Positions 42,749 through 51,695 are shown, counted from the stretch's first letter. The stretch is DNA of 64,000 nucleotides from Anaerobacillus alkaliphilus (GCF_004116265.1 NZ_QOUX01000047.1:248001-312000), one strand, 5' to 3'. Program-made: numbers and translations. Notes: generated from the sequence alone by a model not told the origin.

Positions 42749-44473
42749 TTAATAAATCGATGCATGTTGATGTGCATGCAGTTTTGTAAAAATTCCATTC
42801 TCATTAGCAAGAAGTTCTGCGTGTGTACCATCTTCAGCAATTCCATCTTCGTTTACGACGAGAATTCTGTCAGCATTACGGATCGTTGCTAGTCGATGTG
42901 CGATGATGAGTGTTGTACGGTCTTTGGCAAGTTCGGTTAATGCTTCTTGAATAATTGACTCTGTTTCTGTATCTAAAGCAGATGTTGCTTCATCTAAAAT
43001 CAGGATGCGTGGGTTTTTCAGGAACATGCGGGCAATTGACAGACGTTGCTTTTGTCCGCCAGATAGCTTTAGTCCTCGTTCTCCAATTTGGGTATTATAC
43101 CCGTCTGGTAAAGAGGCGATTAGGTCAGAAAGGTGAGCCCGTCTTGTTGCCTCTTCAATTTCTTCATCTGTTGCATCTAATTTTCCATAAGCAATGTTTT
43201 CTCGTAATGTACCAGTAAAAAGGAACACGTCTTGTTGGACAATTCCGATATTTGAACGAAGTGATTCCTTTGTCATATTGCGTATGTCAATTCCATCTAT
43301 GGTAACAGAACCTTCGACAACGTCATAAAAACGAGGGATCAGCGAGCAGATCGTCGTTTTCCCAGCACCTGATGGACCAACAAAGGCGACAGTTTGCCCA
43401 GCTTGAATGGAAAAGCTTAGGTCATCCAGAATGCGTCTATTTTCTTCATAGCCAAAAGTCACATTATGAAAGGCAATATTTCCGTTAAGTTCAGGTACTT
43501 CGATCGCATCCGGACGGTTCTTAATATCAGGCTCTTGATCCATAAGCTCAGTAAATCGTTTAAATCCAGCCATGCCTTTTGGATACAACTCTAGTAAAGC
43601 ACTAATCTTATCAATTGGTTTAAATAACACATTTACATAAAGAATAAAAGCAACTAATTCTCCATAAGACAACTCTCCGGTGAAGCTTAACCATGCTCCG
43701 TACACTAAAATAACCAGTGTCATCATTCGAGTCGTAATATAAATACCAGATAAATTCCAACTCATAACTTTATAGGCTTTAAGTTTCGAAGAGCGGAAAA
43801 ATTGATTGTTTGTGTTAAAGCGTTCTTTTTCAAATGCTTCATTTGTAAAAGATTGAACAACGCGAGCGCCTGATACGCTATCTTCAACCCTTGCGTTTAC
43901 ATCCGCTATATTTCCATACATCGCAGTCCAAGCTCTGTTCATTTTAATATTGGAGTAAGAAATTAACCAGACGAGAAACGGTACGACGATAATCGCAACG
44001 AGTGCAAGTTTCACATTGATCGTCAGCATAATCCAAAATGCTCCGATAAAGGTCATGATCGCAATGAATAGATCCTCAGGACCATGGTGAGCAAGCTCGC
44101 CAATATCCATTAGGTCATTTGTTACTCGGCTCATGATGTGTCCAGTTTTCGTATTATCGAAGAACTTGAACGACTGTCGGTGAACATGATTGAACAATTC
44201 TCTTCTCATATCTGTTTCAATATTAATCCCTAGCTTATGGCCCCAGTAGTTTACGACAAACTGCATACTTGAGCTTAATAGATAGAGAGTAAGTAATCCG
44301 GCACTGACAGCGGTTATGGTACTCCAGTTTCCTTCTGGTAGCAAACTATCTATGAACCAAGCAACCGCTAGAGGAAACCCAAGCTCTAATAAACCAACGA
44401 AAACTGCGCACACAAAATCAATGATAAACAACTTTTTATGTGGCTTATAATAACTGAAAAAACGTCTAATCAT
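42749..44473 (-). CDS. ABC exporter half-transporter, multidrug/lipid type
   Basis: The 574-residue protein fuses six N-terminal membrane helices (about 12-310) to an ATPase with Walker A GPSGAGKTT, Q-loop GIVQQDVFLFTGT, signature LSGGQKQRL, Walker B ILILDEATSALD and H-loop IIAHRLAT. It resembles Bacillus single-gene homodimeric exporters of the MsbA/BmrA type. The start is ATG 44473 because CAGGGAG lies 8 bases upstream. It is monocistronic. Substrate unknown. Confidence 0.92.
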   Translation of the reverse strand: MIRRFFSYYKPHKKLFIIDFVCAVFVGLLELGFPLAVAWFIDSLLPEGNWSTITAVSAGLLTLYLLSSSMQFVVNYWGHKLGINIETDMRRELFNHVHRQSFKFFDNTKTGHIMSRVTNDLMDIGELAHHGPEDLFIAIMTFIGAFWIMLTINVKLALVAIIVVPFLVWLISYSNIKMNRAWTAMYGNIADVNARVEDSVSGARVVQSFTNEAFEKERFNTNNQFFRSSKLKAYKVMSWNLSGIYITTRMMTLVILVYGAWLSFTGELSYGELVAFILYVNVLFKPIDKISALLELYPKGMAGFKRFTELMDQEPDIKNRPDAIEVPELNGNIAFHNVTFGYEENRRILDDLSFSIQAGQTVAFVGPSGAGKTTICSLIPRFYDVVEGSVTIDGIDIRNMTKESLRSNIGIVQQDVFLFTGTLRENIAYGKLDATDEEIEEATRRAHLSDLIASLPDGYNTQIGERGLKLSGGQKQRLSIARMFLKNPRILILDEATSALDTETESIIQEALTELAKDRTTLIIAHRLATIRNADRILVVNEDGIAEDGTHAELLANENGIFTKLHAHQHASIY

Positions 44474-44491
44474 ACGTACAACTCCCTGCAT

Positions 44492-44950
44492 AGAATTATT
44501 AAATTTTAATCGAAGTGACAGGGATTAGCAATCAAAAAGTTTCAAAATATAGGAAGTTTAAAAGAGTGCAGAAGACATGGTGAGGGAGAGGTGGAAGTAA
44601 TAAACAAGGTGACTGTAACTTTATTATGTAAACTGTGAGTGTGCAAAACTCTTAATGATAACCGCAAGGATCGGCACTTAAGCGAACAAAGAAGCACTAT
44701 TTTTTCAAAAACCACGTGGTTTTCTTTAGAATTTAAGGAGATTACATCTCGTAAACAGAATTTTGATGAAGGCAATTTGCGAATTAGAAGGACCTTTATT
44801 GTTGTATCGTATGTTTTTTGGCTGTTAAAAGGAAGGTTTAGATAAATTCAAGTATACCCTCCAATATAAAAGAATATCATCTCATAAGAAGAAAATTAAA
44901 ATTTATTTCAAGTTCTGCAATACAGCCTTTCTAAAAGGATGTGCTAGAAA
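44492..44950. other. Intergenic region with a perfect palindrome
   Basis: About 460 bp upstream of both the ABC exporter (minus) and the HExxH gene (plus). AAAACCACGTGGTTTT at 44708-44723 is a perfect 16-bp palindrome. The 68-codon plus-strand frame at 44639 has no ribosome site and no recognised homology, so it is not called. Confidence 0.45.
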
Positions 44951-45550
44951 ATGAAAATAATTGAGATGATCGATTTTCTAGATGAGAAAAGCGAGAAGAT
45001 TAAAAAGGATTTTGGAGTTTCGAAACTTCACATGGCCTCGGCCTATAACGGGATTCATGCAGCAATTCAATGGCTCGGCAGTTCGATATATAAAAGTGTG
45101 GTTGAAGATATTGTTTTTCATATTACTGATGAACCAATCAATTTTCCTGGTGAACTAGGAATTTATGAAGAAGAAGATTTTCAACCTGTGATCTACTTAA
45201 ACATAATGGCGATAGCGGAAGATTACAAAAATCGGGAGTATCTACTAGAAGTAAATCGGAATGATGTATCTAGCTTTGAATATGCAGCTTTTATTTGTTT
45301 TCATGAAGTCGGGCATCTTTTTCATGGGCTTGTTGGTGGCAGTGGAAAAGAGAAGAAGGATCGCTTATTTGATTACTTTGATAAGGGTGAATACTTTTAT
45401 AAGCGCTTTATTTCAGAGATGAAACATGGCTACACACCCCATGAAAAGAAGAAATATCGCAACATTCCACATGAAAAGGCTGCAGATAATTTTGCTAAGC
45501 AGTGCCTACGAGTGATGCAATCAGAAGGTAACTTCGACAACTGCCTGTGA
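44951..45550 (+). CDS. HExxH zinc-metallopeptidase-like protein
   Basis: The 199-residue protein has FICFHEVGHLFHG near residue 119 and NIPHEKAADNFAKQC near 176, a gluzincin-type HExxH plus a downstream Glu as third ligand, as in ImmA/IrrE-type peptidases. The N-terminal half is unlike known domains. AAAGGATG precedes the ATG. The last residues (NCL and the stop) come from a dispersed repeat. Whether it is an active peptidase or part of a regulatory pair is not known; no XRE repressor is adjacent. Confidence 0.6.
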   Translation: MKIIEMIDFLDEKSEKIKKDFGVSKLHMASAYNGIHAAIQWLGSSIYKSVVEDIVFHITDEPINFPGELGIYEEEDFQPVIYLNIMAIAEDYKNREYLLEVNRNDVSSFEYAAFICFHEVGHLFHGLVGGSGKEKKDRLFDYFDKGEYFYKRFISEMKHGYTPHEKKKYRNIPHEKAADNFAKQCLRVMQSEGNFDNCL

Positions 45551-45572
45551 CGCCCCGAAAAATCTTGTTTCA
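45539..45572 (+). repeat. CTGCCTGTGACGCCCCG repeat supplying a stop codon
   Basis: It matches the repeat at 37181-37213, including AAAAATCTTGTTTCA. Its first ten bases encode the last residues of the HExxH protein and TGA. Confidence 0.75.
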
Positions 45573-45700
45573 TGGAGGTGTTCCACACGGCCTTACTATG
45601 TGTTGGCTGTTTTATCTCCCATTTAATACCTCTACTCATTTATTGTTATTCTGATATAGAATAGGGTAGATGATTAAATAGATTGGAGAGATCGTGATTA

Positions 45701-46120
45701 ATGGATGTATTAAGGCATGTATCTACCTTTCGGTTATGTAACATGGATGAATATGATATAGTCATAGGGAAGTTGGAAAGTGTTATTCAATCACTTTATC
45801 CAGAAAAACCTATCTATCTTACAATGGTTGCTGTGTTAGAAGCACTAAACAACTCCATAGAACATGGTAAGTTCCCAATAACTGCTAGAGTAGAGCAAAA
45901 TGAAACAAATAAAGAGTTGCATATAGAGATCATAGACAGTGGACAGGGATTTCCAGTACCTGAAAAAATAAGAGTGATTAATACTAAAGGTGTTGACCGT
46001 TTATTAGAGGAAAAACTTTTCTCTACTAGAGGTAGAGGTATCTTAATTATGTATAAGACTGTTAAATCTGTTTCATTTAATGCTAGTGGGAACAAGGTTT
46101 TGCTCGTTGCTTCACTGTAA
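45701..46120 (+). CDS. RsbW-like anti-sigma / HATPase regulatory kinase
   Basis: The 139-residue protein is a lone HATPase of the RsbW/SpoIIAB group: N-box VLEALNNSIEHG near residue 45, G1 DSGQGFP, G2 STRGRGILIMYK. Such proteins bind a sigma factor or phosphorylate an STAS antagonist. It converges with the RsbP-like phosphatase gene across a bidirectional terminator, and RsbQ is next, so it most likely belongs to the same partner-switching module, possibly without an adjacent STAS partner. TTGGAGAG precedes the ATG. Confidence 0.8.
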   Translation: MDVLRHVSTFRLCNMDEYDIVIGKLESVIQSLYPEKPIYLTMVAVLEALNNSIEHGKFPITARVEQNETNKELHIEIIDSGQGFPVPEKIRVINTKGVDRLLEEKLFSTRGRGILIMYKTVKSVSFNASGNKVLLVASL

Positions 46121-46142
46121 TTTCTAAGTATGATTATAAAAC

Positions 46143-46173
46143 AGAAGCCTTTGAATAAAAGGCTTCTTATTTC
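46143..46173. terminator. Bidirectional terminator between convergent genes
   Basis: AGAAGCCTTT pairs with AAAGGCTTCT over a short loop, with A-rich and T-rich flanks on both sides. Confidence 0.8.
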
Positions 46174-46191
46174 ATTTTTGGGGCTCACACA

Positions 46192-47382
46192 TTACAACAA
46201 ATCTATAATCATAAAAGATTGGTCATCAGACTCGCTGAAGTTTTTTTCTTTTTCTTGAATTAAATTAGAAAGGATGTTTTTTAATACCGCTGGTTGTTCA
46301 TCGTTACAATCTTTTAAGACAGAAGATAACTCCTTAATCGGAACTAAATCAGTAATTCCATCGGTATATAAGAATAGTCTAGAGGTATTTGTATAGGAAA
46401 CTTTGCTTGCTTTAAACTCTAAATCATCTAATAAACCAATCGGAGGAGAAGTTGAATGTAAGTAATTTATTTCTTCATTATCAATAATTACTACGGGAGG
46501 ATGCCCTGCGTTAATAAATTCAATTTCTCTTTTTTCTGTATTTATATGTAAGTGAATGCCAGTCGCATAATGTCTGATATCACTGTTATTTTCAAAAAGG
46601 GTATTAAGATAGTGGTCTAATTCCTTGATGACTGTTTCTACAGACTCGCCTTTTGAAATAAGTGTTTGAAACAACGATCTTAAAGAAAGTGACACTAATG
46701 CGGAAGAAATTCCGTGTCCCATCACATCAATGATAATCACTCCATATTGAAAATCATTGATGTTATATATACCAAATATATCCCCAGATAACTCACTAGA
46801 AGGCTTATAAAATGTTGTGATACTAATTTCTTCGTTATGTATGGGAAGGGTTAATGAAACTTCTTGGATTTTCTTTGCTAATTGAAGTTCGGTTTCGATT
46901 TTCTCTTGATATAGTTTGTTCTTGTTTAGCAGAATTAATAACTCCCGTTGTTTTACTTCTAATGCCTCATTTGCCTTGTTTTTTTCTTCAAAAGCCATTT
47001 CGGCATCTTTTCTCGCTTGAATTAATTCATCTTCAAATTCATTTCGCTTAGACATTGGGATTACGATACATTCGTTTAAAAAAGTGTCGCCTTTATTTTT
47101 TCTATTAGCATTAAGTAACACTGGCAATTCAACGCCATCGTTAGTAAGAAGTGAGATGTACATTTCTTCAATTTTCTCTTGTACTCTCATCATCGGGAAA
47201 AAGTATAACTGGTAAAAAAGTCGAGCAGAAGGTGAAAGCAGGACATCAAAATGTTTTTGATGTAGTTCGTCTTTGGTATAACCTAATCGATCAACTAATG
47301 GTTGATTAATTGATTGGATCGTTCCACTGTCATTAAGCGCGACATAGCCACATGGCAGACCATCTAGTATCTTTACATCCAT
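46192..47382 (-). CDS. rsbP: RsbP-like PAS/PP2C phosphatase (energy-stress branch)
   Basis: The 396-residue protein has a PAS domain (about 1-110, LDGLPCGYVALNDSGTI), a coiled coil (about 115-165, NEFEDELIQARKDAEMAF) and a SpoIIE-type PP2C domain: SSELSGDIFGIY, IIIDVMGHGISSA, INAGHPP and FLYTDGITD with the metal-binding aspartates. This is the Bacillus RsbP layout; RsbP dephosphorylates RsbV under energy stress to free sigma-B. ATG 47382 follows TAAGGAG. RsbQ is encoded divergently next to it rather than upstream in the same operon as in Bacillus subtilis. Confidence 0.85.
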   Translation of the reverse strand: MDVKILDGLPCGYVALNDSGTIQSINQPLVDRLGYTKDELHQKHFDVLLSPSARLFYQLYFFPMMRVQEKIEEMYISLLTNDGVELPVLLNANRKNKGDTFLNECIVIPMSKRNEFEDELIQARKDAEMAFEEKNKANEALEVKQRELLILLNKNKLYQEKIETELQLAKKIQEVSLTLPIHNEEISITTFYKPSSELSGDIFGIYNINDFQYGVIIIDVMGHGISSALVSLSLRSLFQTLISKGESVETVIKELDHYLNTLFENNSDIRHYATGIHLHINTEKREIEFINAGHPPVVIIDNEEINYLHSTSPPIGLLDDLEFKASKVSYTNTSRLFLYTDGITDLVPIKELSSVLKDCNDEQPAVLKNILSNLIQEKEKNFSESDDQSFMIIDLL

Positions 47383-47447
47383 TAGAAGCAAGCTCCTTAC
47401 ATTTTCATAATAGAGATGATGTCTTTTTATCATAGCAAAATTTCCTA

Positions 47448-47476
47448 TTACATGTCATAAATTCTTTTGTTATGAT
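47448..47476 (+). promoter_or_regulatory. Promoter of rsbQ
   Basis: TTACAT, 17 bases, TATGAT, ending 30 bp before the rsbQ start codon. Confidence 0.6.
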
Positions 47477-47506
47477 TAATGAAAACGACCAAGGAGTTAA
47501 CATAGG

Positions 47507-48322
47507 ATGATTGATATTATGAGAAGAAATCATGTACAAGTTAGTGGAAATGGTCCACAAACGATCATGTTTGGGGCTGGATTCGGTTGCGACCAAAAAA
47601 TGTGGCGCTATGTTGCCCCGCATTTTGAAGAAAATTATCAGGTCGTGTTATTTGATTCTGTAGGTATGGGAAATTCGGATGTAACGCTATATGATGCTAA
47701 AAAATATAGTAAGCTTGATAGCTATGCAAAAGATGTTTTGGAGATAATGGAAGCTCTTAATCTAAACAACACAATCTTTGTTGGTCATTCGGTGAGTAGT
47801 ATGATAGGTATCCTAGCATCTATCAAGGAGCCAGAACGTTTTTCACATTTAGTGTTGGTCGGACCTTCTCCTTGTTATATAAATGAGCTACCAGACTATG
47901 TGGGCGGCTTTGATAAAGAGGCACTAGAAGGCCTATTTGATCTTATGGATAAAAATTATATCGGATGGGCGAACTATTTAGCACCTGTGGTTATGAAGAA
48001 TGTGGACCGACCAGAGTTAACAAAAGAACTAGAAGATAGCTTCTGTTCCACGGATCCTGTTATAGCTAGAAATTTTGCAAAAACGACTTTTTTCTCTGAT
48101 AACCGTAAAGACCTCCCAAGAGTAACGGTTCCATCCCTTATATTACAATGTAAGGATGATTCGGTTGCACCGATAGAAGTAGGGGAGTATGTTCATCGTC
48201 ATCTACCAAACAGTTCCCTTATGTACATGGAGGCAACAGGACATAGCCCCCATATGAGTCATCCCGAAGAGACGATTGAGTTGATAGAACAGTATCTTCA
48301 AAGAAATGGATTAACTAAATAA
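47507..48322 (+). CDS. rsbQ: RsbQ alpha/beta hydrolase
   Basis: The 271-residue protein follows RsbQ closely: [20 protein letters not shown] near the N-terminus, nucleophile Ser in [11 protein letters not shown] near 96, Asp in CKDDSVAP and His in [12 protein letters not shown]. RsbQ is required by RsbP for energy-stress signalling, thought to provide or hold a small hydrophobic cofactor for the PAS domain. AAGGAGTT precedes the ATG. Its divergent position from rsbP still fits the same pathway. A terminator follows. Confidence 0.9.
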   Translation: MIDIMRRNHVQVSGNGPQTIMFGAGFGCDQKMWRYVAPHFEENYQVVLFDSVGMGNSDVTLYDAKKYSKLDSYAKDVLEIMEALNLNNTIFVGHSVSSMIGILASIKEPERFSHLVLVGPSPCYINELPDYVGGFDKEALEGLFDLMDKNYIGWANYLAPVVMKNVDRPELTKELEDSFCSTDPVIARNFAKTTFFSDNRKDLPRVTVPSLILQCKDDSVAPIEVGEYVHRHLPNSSLMYMEATGHSPHMSHPEETIELIEQYLQRNGLTK

Positions 48323-48400
48323 GATCAGGACTTTTCACAATGGGTTTACAAAGACTGCCTTCGTCAAATGTCAATCCTGATGATTTTGAATGATAATAAT

Positions 48401-48434
48401 GAAAGGACGGCTCTTAACATAGAGTCGTCCTTTC
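48401..48434 (+). terminator. Terminator after rsbQ
   Basis: GAAAGGACGGCTCT pairs with AGAGTCGTCCTTTC around TAACAT, followed by ATTTGATTTTT. Confidence 0.8.
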
Positions 48435-48477
48435 ATTTGATTTTTGACAAATAGGAGGAATGGCAGCATTATTACAA

Positions 48478-48695
48478 GGCTGTTTTCGCAACGTTTGTTG
48501 GTTTCGTAAAAATTCCAAAAGTCGGATTTCCACCCGAAATACTAAGAATTCACAACTAAACTTTAGTAAGTATTGCTTTTTTCTTACCTAATTTAATGGC
48601 TGATATCTGTGTTTTTTCCGATTACCTTAGGGTAAAAAAGCAACAGTTTTTTTGTGCGACGAGTAACCGCAGGAGCAATGTTTACGAAAAGAGCC
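48478..48695. mobile_element. MITE-like element, copy D
   Basis: The ends GGCTGTTTTCGCAACGTTTG and TGTTTACGAAAAGAGCC match copies A-C in reverse orientation, with about 25 extra bases near the right end. It is flanked by perfect TATTACAA duplications at 48470-48477 and 48696-48703. The right duplication contains the stop codon of the neighbouring membrane-protein gene. Confidence 0.9.
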
Positions 48696-48697
48696 TA

Positions 48698-49189
48698 TTA
48701 CAAAGTCAACTTTCCTTTGTTCATCATTCGGATGATAGCAATGATACTTCGACAAAGTAACATCTTTATCACGACACTTATAAACGAATGATACCAATTC
48801 CATCCTTTTTTCCAAGTAATCAGTTTTGTGTATTTGGCTGCAATCGTCTCAATAATAATCTGCGGAACTACAATTGGGATTAATTTTAAGATTAAACCTA
48901 TTGGCTTACTATTTAATGTCCATTGATTATAAAAAAGCAACATCAGAGGGTAATGCACAAAGTCAAACGGCAAATGCACTTTTATACGCGGAAAAATTTT
49001 TCTTTTGTATTTTAAATAACCTTTTGAGACTAAGAAGTAGTCTGCAAAATAATTCTCTATGATGCTAACTATGTAAACAATGATCCAATCCTTTAGTGGT
49101 CGTTTGATAATTGCAAAGGGTAATAATCCCAATCCGGTAATAGTTGTCACTATAAGAAAATATGAAGAAAAGATTGATTTTTTACGCAA
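48698..49189 (-). CDS. CBO0543-family membrane protein
   Basis: The 163-residue protein has four to five hydrophobic segments and the family landmarks IIENYFADYFLVSKGYLKYKR, VHLPFDFVHYPLMLLF and WKKGWNWYHSF. The TTG start is chosen 7 bases after GGAGGT. The stop codon lies within the target duplication of MITE copy D. Function of the family is unknown; a broken relative is at 6570-7022. Confidence 0.75.
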   Translation of the reverse strand: MRKKSIFSSYFLIVTTITGLGLLPFAIIKRPLKDWIIVYIVSIIENYFADYFLVSKGYLKYKRKIFPRIKVHLPFDFVHYPLMLLFYNQWTLNSKPIGLILKLIPIVVPQIIIETIAAKYTKLITWKKGWNWYHSFISVVIKMLLCRSIIAIIRMMNKGKLTL

Positions 49190-49376
49190 TTGAAGCACCT
49201 CCAATGATAGTTTTCACATAAGTAGGGTAATTATGCGAAAGGCGGGTGCCTTGCATTCAAAACGATCATTTTTAAAAAGTGATAAGAACACTAGAAAAAA
49301 TATGCTACCATCTACCTAGTACTTTCTGGTATGATTACAAATAAAAGGGAAGCAAGAGAGGGGAAAAGCGAGCTGA

Positions 49377-50030
49377 ATGGGTAAGAAAGTTGGTTTTTCT
49401 ATTATTCTAATATTATCATTTGTTTTAGCAGTTTCGGCAATTGTTCGTTATTTCATATTAGATCCAGTCGAAGGAAATGCAATTATTATCAGTGAAGGAC
49501 TGGAAATGTTTAAAATGGAAAACCAACTCTGGAACATCGCACTGTACATTCATATCATCACAGCTGCCTTACCATTGGTTATCGGCCCGTTTTTGTTCAT
49601 CAAGAAGTGGCGGAATCGCCATTTACAGCTTCATCGAAATTTCGGAAAAATTTATGTCATTACGATACTTATAAGTTCAATTGTAGGAATTTATTTATCT
49701 TTTTATGCCCATGGTGGTTTTTTAGCAAAGCTAGGTTTTTTTGGTTTGAGTCTAGCTTGGCTTTATACGACGTTTAAAGCCTATAAGTATATTCGAAACA
49801 AGCAACAAGCAATGCACGAGGAATGGATGTACCGAAGCTTTGCTGTAACATTTGCAGCGCTTACGTTTCGAGTGTGGACAGCGCTTGTAGGGTATTCATT
49901 AGATAACTTTACAGCAGGTTATGTAGCAGCCATTTGGTTGAGTTGGGTTGGAAATCTAGTTGCGGTTGAATTATGGATCCGCTTTAAACATCGAAAAAAA
50001 ACTAAGATATCTGGTAATGTTAGCGTATAA
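49377..50030 (+). CDS. DUF2306 membrane protein
   Basis: The 217-residue protein has about six membrane helices, and the family residues RHLQLHRNFGKIYV and AMHEEWMYRSFAVTFAALTFR, which carry histidines and arginines at helix ends. DUF2306 resembles cytochrome b561-like helical bundles but no cofactor is proven. GAGAGGGG lies upstream of the ATG with long spacing. It is monocistronic, followed by terminator R3 copy 2. Confidence 0.85.
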   Translation: MGKKVGFSIILILSFVLAVSAIVRYFILDPVEGNAIIISEGLEMFKMENQLWNIALYIHIITAALPLVIGPFLFIKKWRNRHLQLHRNFGKIYVITILISSIVGIYLSFYAHGGFLAKLGFFGLSLAWLYTTFKAYKYIRNKQQAMHEEWMYRSFAVTFAALTFRVWTALVGYSLDNFTAGYVAAIWLSWVGNLVAVELWIRFKHRKKTKISGNVSV

Positions 50031-50069
50031 AATAATGGCATTTACTAGGTGAAACTTACTGTTAAATAC

Positions 50070-50121
50070 AAAAAGGTAACAGTCCAACTCTCAGAATAGG
50101 GGAAGGATTGTTACTTTTTTT
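50070..50121. terminator. Repeated terminator R3, copy 2
   Basis: AAAAAGGTAACAGTCC pairs with GGATTGTTACTTTTT. It is largely identical to 42572-42622. A third, weaker AAAAAGTAAC/GTTACTTTT hairpin lies near 50468-50500. Confidence 0.82.
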
Positions 50122-50176
50122 GATTGTTTTTAGAATGTTCCTGAAAGGTGCTATCCATAGTTGTATTAGGCCGTAT

Positions 50177-50391
50177 TTATTGATCTTTCATTTTTTTAAT
50201 CTCTGTCACAGGTAATCCAGTTAACTCGTGAATATCGTTGATGGGGTATCCTTTCAGGAGCATTTGCTTTGCAATATCAATTTTCCCTTCTGCTTTCCCC
50301 TTGTTCCAGTAAATCTCAGCTAAATTTGTTTTGTCCCAGGTTAACCCCATATCAGTACCACCTTTCTTTCCTAATAATTCGTCAAGTTCTA
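50177..50391 (-). pseudogene. Duplicated 3' end of the Rpn nuclease gene
   Basis: On the minus strand this reads LELDELLGKKGGTDMGLTWD, NLAEIYWNKGKAEGKIDIAK and so on to KMKDQ and a stop: the last 71 codons of the intact gene at 50575, with a few substitutions. It contains one GKAE unit where the full gene has three. No start or nuclease core is present. Confidence 0.88.
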
Positions 50392-50574
50392 GTTATACTG
50401 TAAACCCAAGCAAAAAATAGGTTACTTCAATAAAAAAATTAGTAGGGGACATTCGTAGTCAAAGAGAAAAAGTAACCGCCGAAGAATTGGATGTTACTTT
50501 TGTCAGTGATTTTTGCCTGGACTAGATTATAAATAACTAACAGCAAATATAACTGTACATTTATTTTAAGTTAA

Positions 50575-51489
50575 TTAACTTTCCTGATCCTTCATTTTCT
50601 CAATTTCTGTCACGGGTACTCCAGTTAACTCGTGAATATCAGTGATGGGATATCCTTTCAGGAGCATTTGCTTTGCAATATCAATTTTTCCTTCTGCTTT
50701 TCCTTCCGCTTTTCCTTCCGCTTTTCCCTTGTTCCAGTATATCTCAGCTAAATTTGTTTTGTCCCAGGTTAAACCCATATCAGTACCACCTTTCTTTTCT
50801 AATAATTCGTCAAGTTCAAGTTTGAACTTCAAACCTAAATCTTCGTCTAATCTAAGAATACCATCTATGAAACGAAATAATTTGTCAATATGTTCTTTTG
50901 TCCATTCTTTTGATAGAAGTAGTCTAGCTAGTTTGATTTTGTATTGATAAGTTTGATCAAGCTTCTTTTTAGAACGTACGACGTAAACACCAGCTAATAT
51001 CGCTAGGGCGAAAGGATTAACAGATTTTTCGAGTGTTTCCTCATCTTGATCAATGATTTTATAAGTTTTATAAGAATAGCTTAGTTCTGTTTCAAAAAAC
51101 TTATATTGAAATTGATTTGGATTGAATTGTTTGTTTGCGTCTGTAAAGATTGCGATGGCATAAATGGATCTGTCATATTTATCTAGTGTGCGATAAAAAT
51201 ATTGAAACATTCTCTTTGCAAATGTCTTTTGGCGATCACCTTGAACCTCAATATGGATTAAAATCCATTGGTCTTTTCCATCTTTCAAATAGACTTTTAC
51301 AAGCTTATCCATTAATTTCTTATTTGTTTCTGTTTCTTTAACTAATTGAGTTAGCTCCTGTTCTAAAAACTCAAAGCCTTTACTAACGTCAATATTTTCA
51401 TACAATGCCGGAGCAAAAAATAGTACAAAATCCTCAAAAAAGTCTTCAATCACATCTTTCCAAAGTGAGTCATAATCAACAGGATACAT
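50575..51489 (-). CDS. Rpn-family PD-(D/E)XK nuclease
   Basis: The 304-residue protein begins MYPVDYDSLWKDVIEDFFED and carries the nuclease strand pattern MDKLVKVYLKDGKDQWILIH followed by IEVQGD, with the Asp and Glu-x-Gln metal ligands of the Rpn/YhgA group. Later parts are helical. Near the C-terminus GKAEGKAEGKAEGK is encoded by 12-bp direct repeats, then a short helical tail. Rpn proteins promote recA-independent recombination and some act in defence. AAGGAAGGTG precedes the ATG. Its 3' end is duplicated just downstream. Confidence 0.85.
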   Translation of the reverse strand: MYPVDYDSLWKDVIEDFFEDFVLFFAPALYENIDVSKGFEFLEQELTQLVKETETNKKLMDKLVKVYLKDGKDQWILIHIEVQGDRQKTFAKRMFQYFYRTLDKYDRSIYAIAIFTDANKQFNPNQFQYKFFETELSYSYKTYKIIDQDEETLEKSVNPFALAILAGVYVVRSKKKLDQTYQYKIKLARLLLSKEWTKEHIDKLFRFIDGILRLDEDLGLKFKLELDELLEKKGGTDMGLTWDKTNLAEIYWNKGKAEGKAEGKAEGKIDIAKQMLLKGYPITDIHELTGVPVTEIEKMKDQES

Positions 51490-51695
51490 AGGTTCACCTT
51501 CCTTACTATTTTATCACAAAGGCAGCCAAATCATGAAGAGTATCGTTCTTATATGTAAGAACATATGTACTAATTTTACTATAATACGTTTGTTCGTATA
51601 GGGTGGAAATGAGGTTAATTTTGACATTTTTGTGGCTTATAAACGAAGGAGAGGATTAGCTGTTAAATTTTCTTCTGTATAAAAACGTTAGTTTT
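51490..51695. other. Intergenic, no gene seen
   Basis: About 200 AT-rich bp between the divergently transcribed Rpn gene and DUF1659 copy 2. A clear promoter could not be assigned. Confidence 0.4.

Noticed and set aside
44639-44845. 68-codon frame on the plus strand
   Set aside because: No ribosome site, no recognised family, and unlike neighbouring genes in composition; kept as intergenic.
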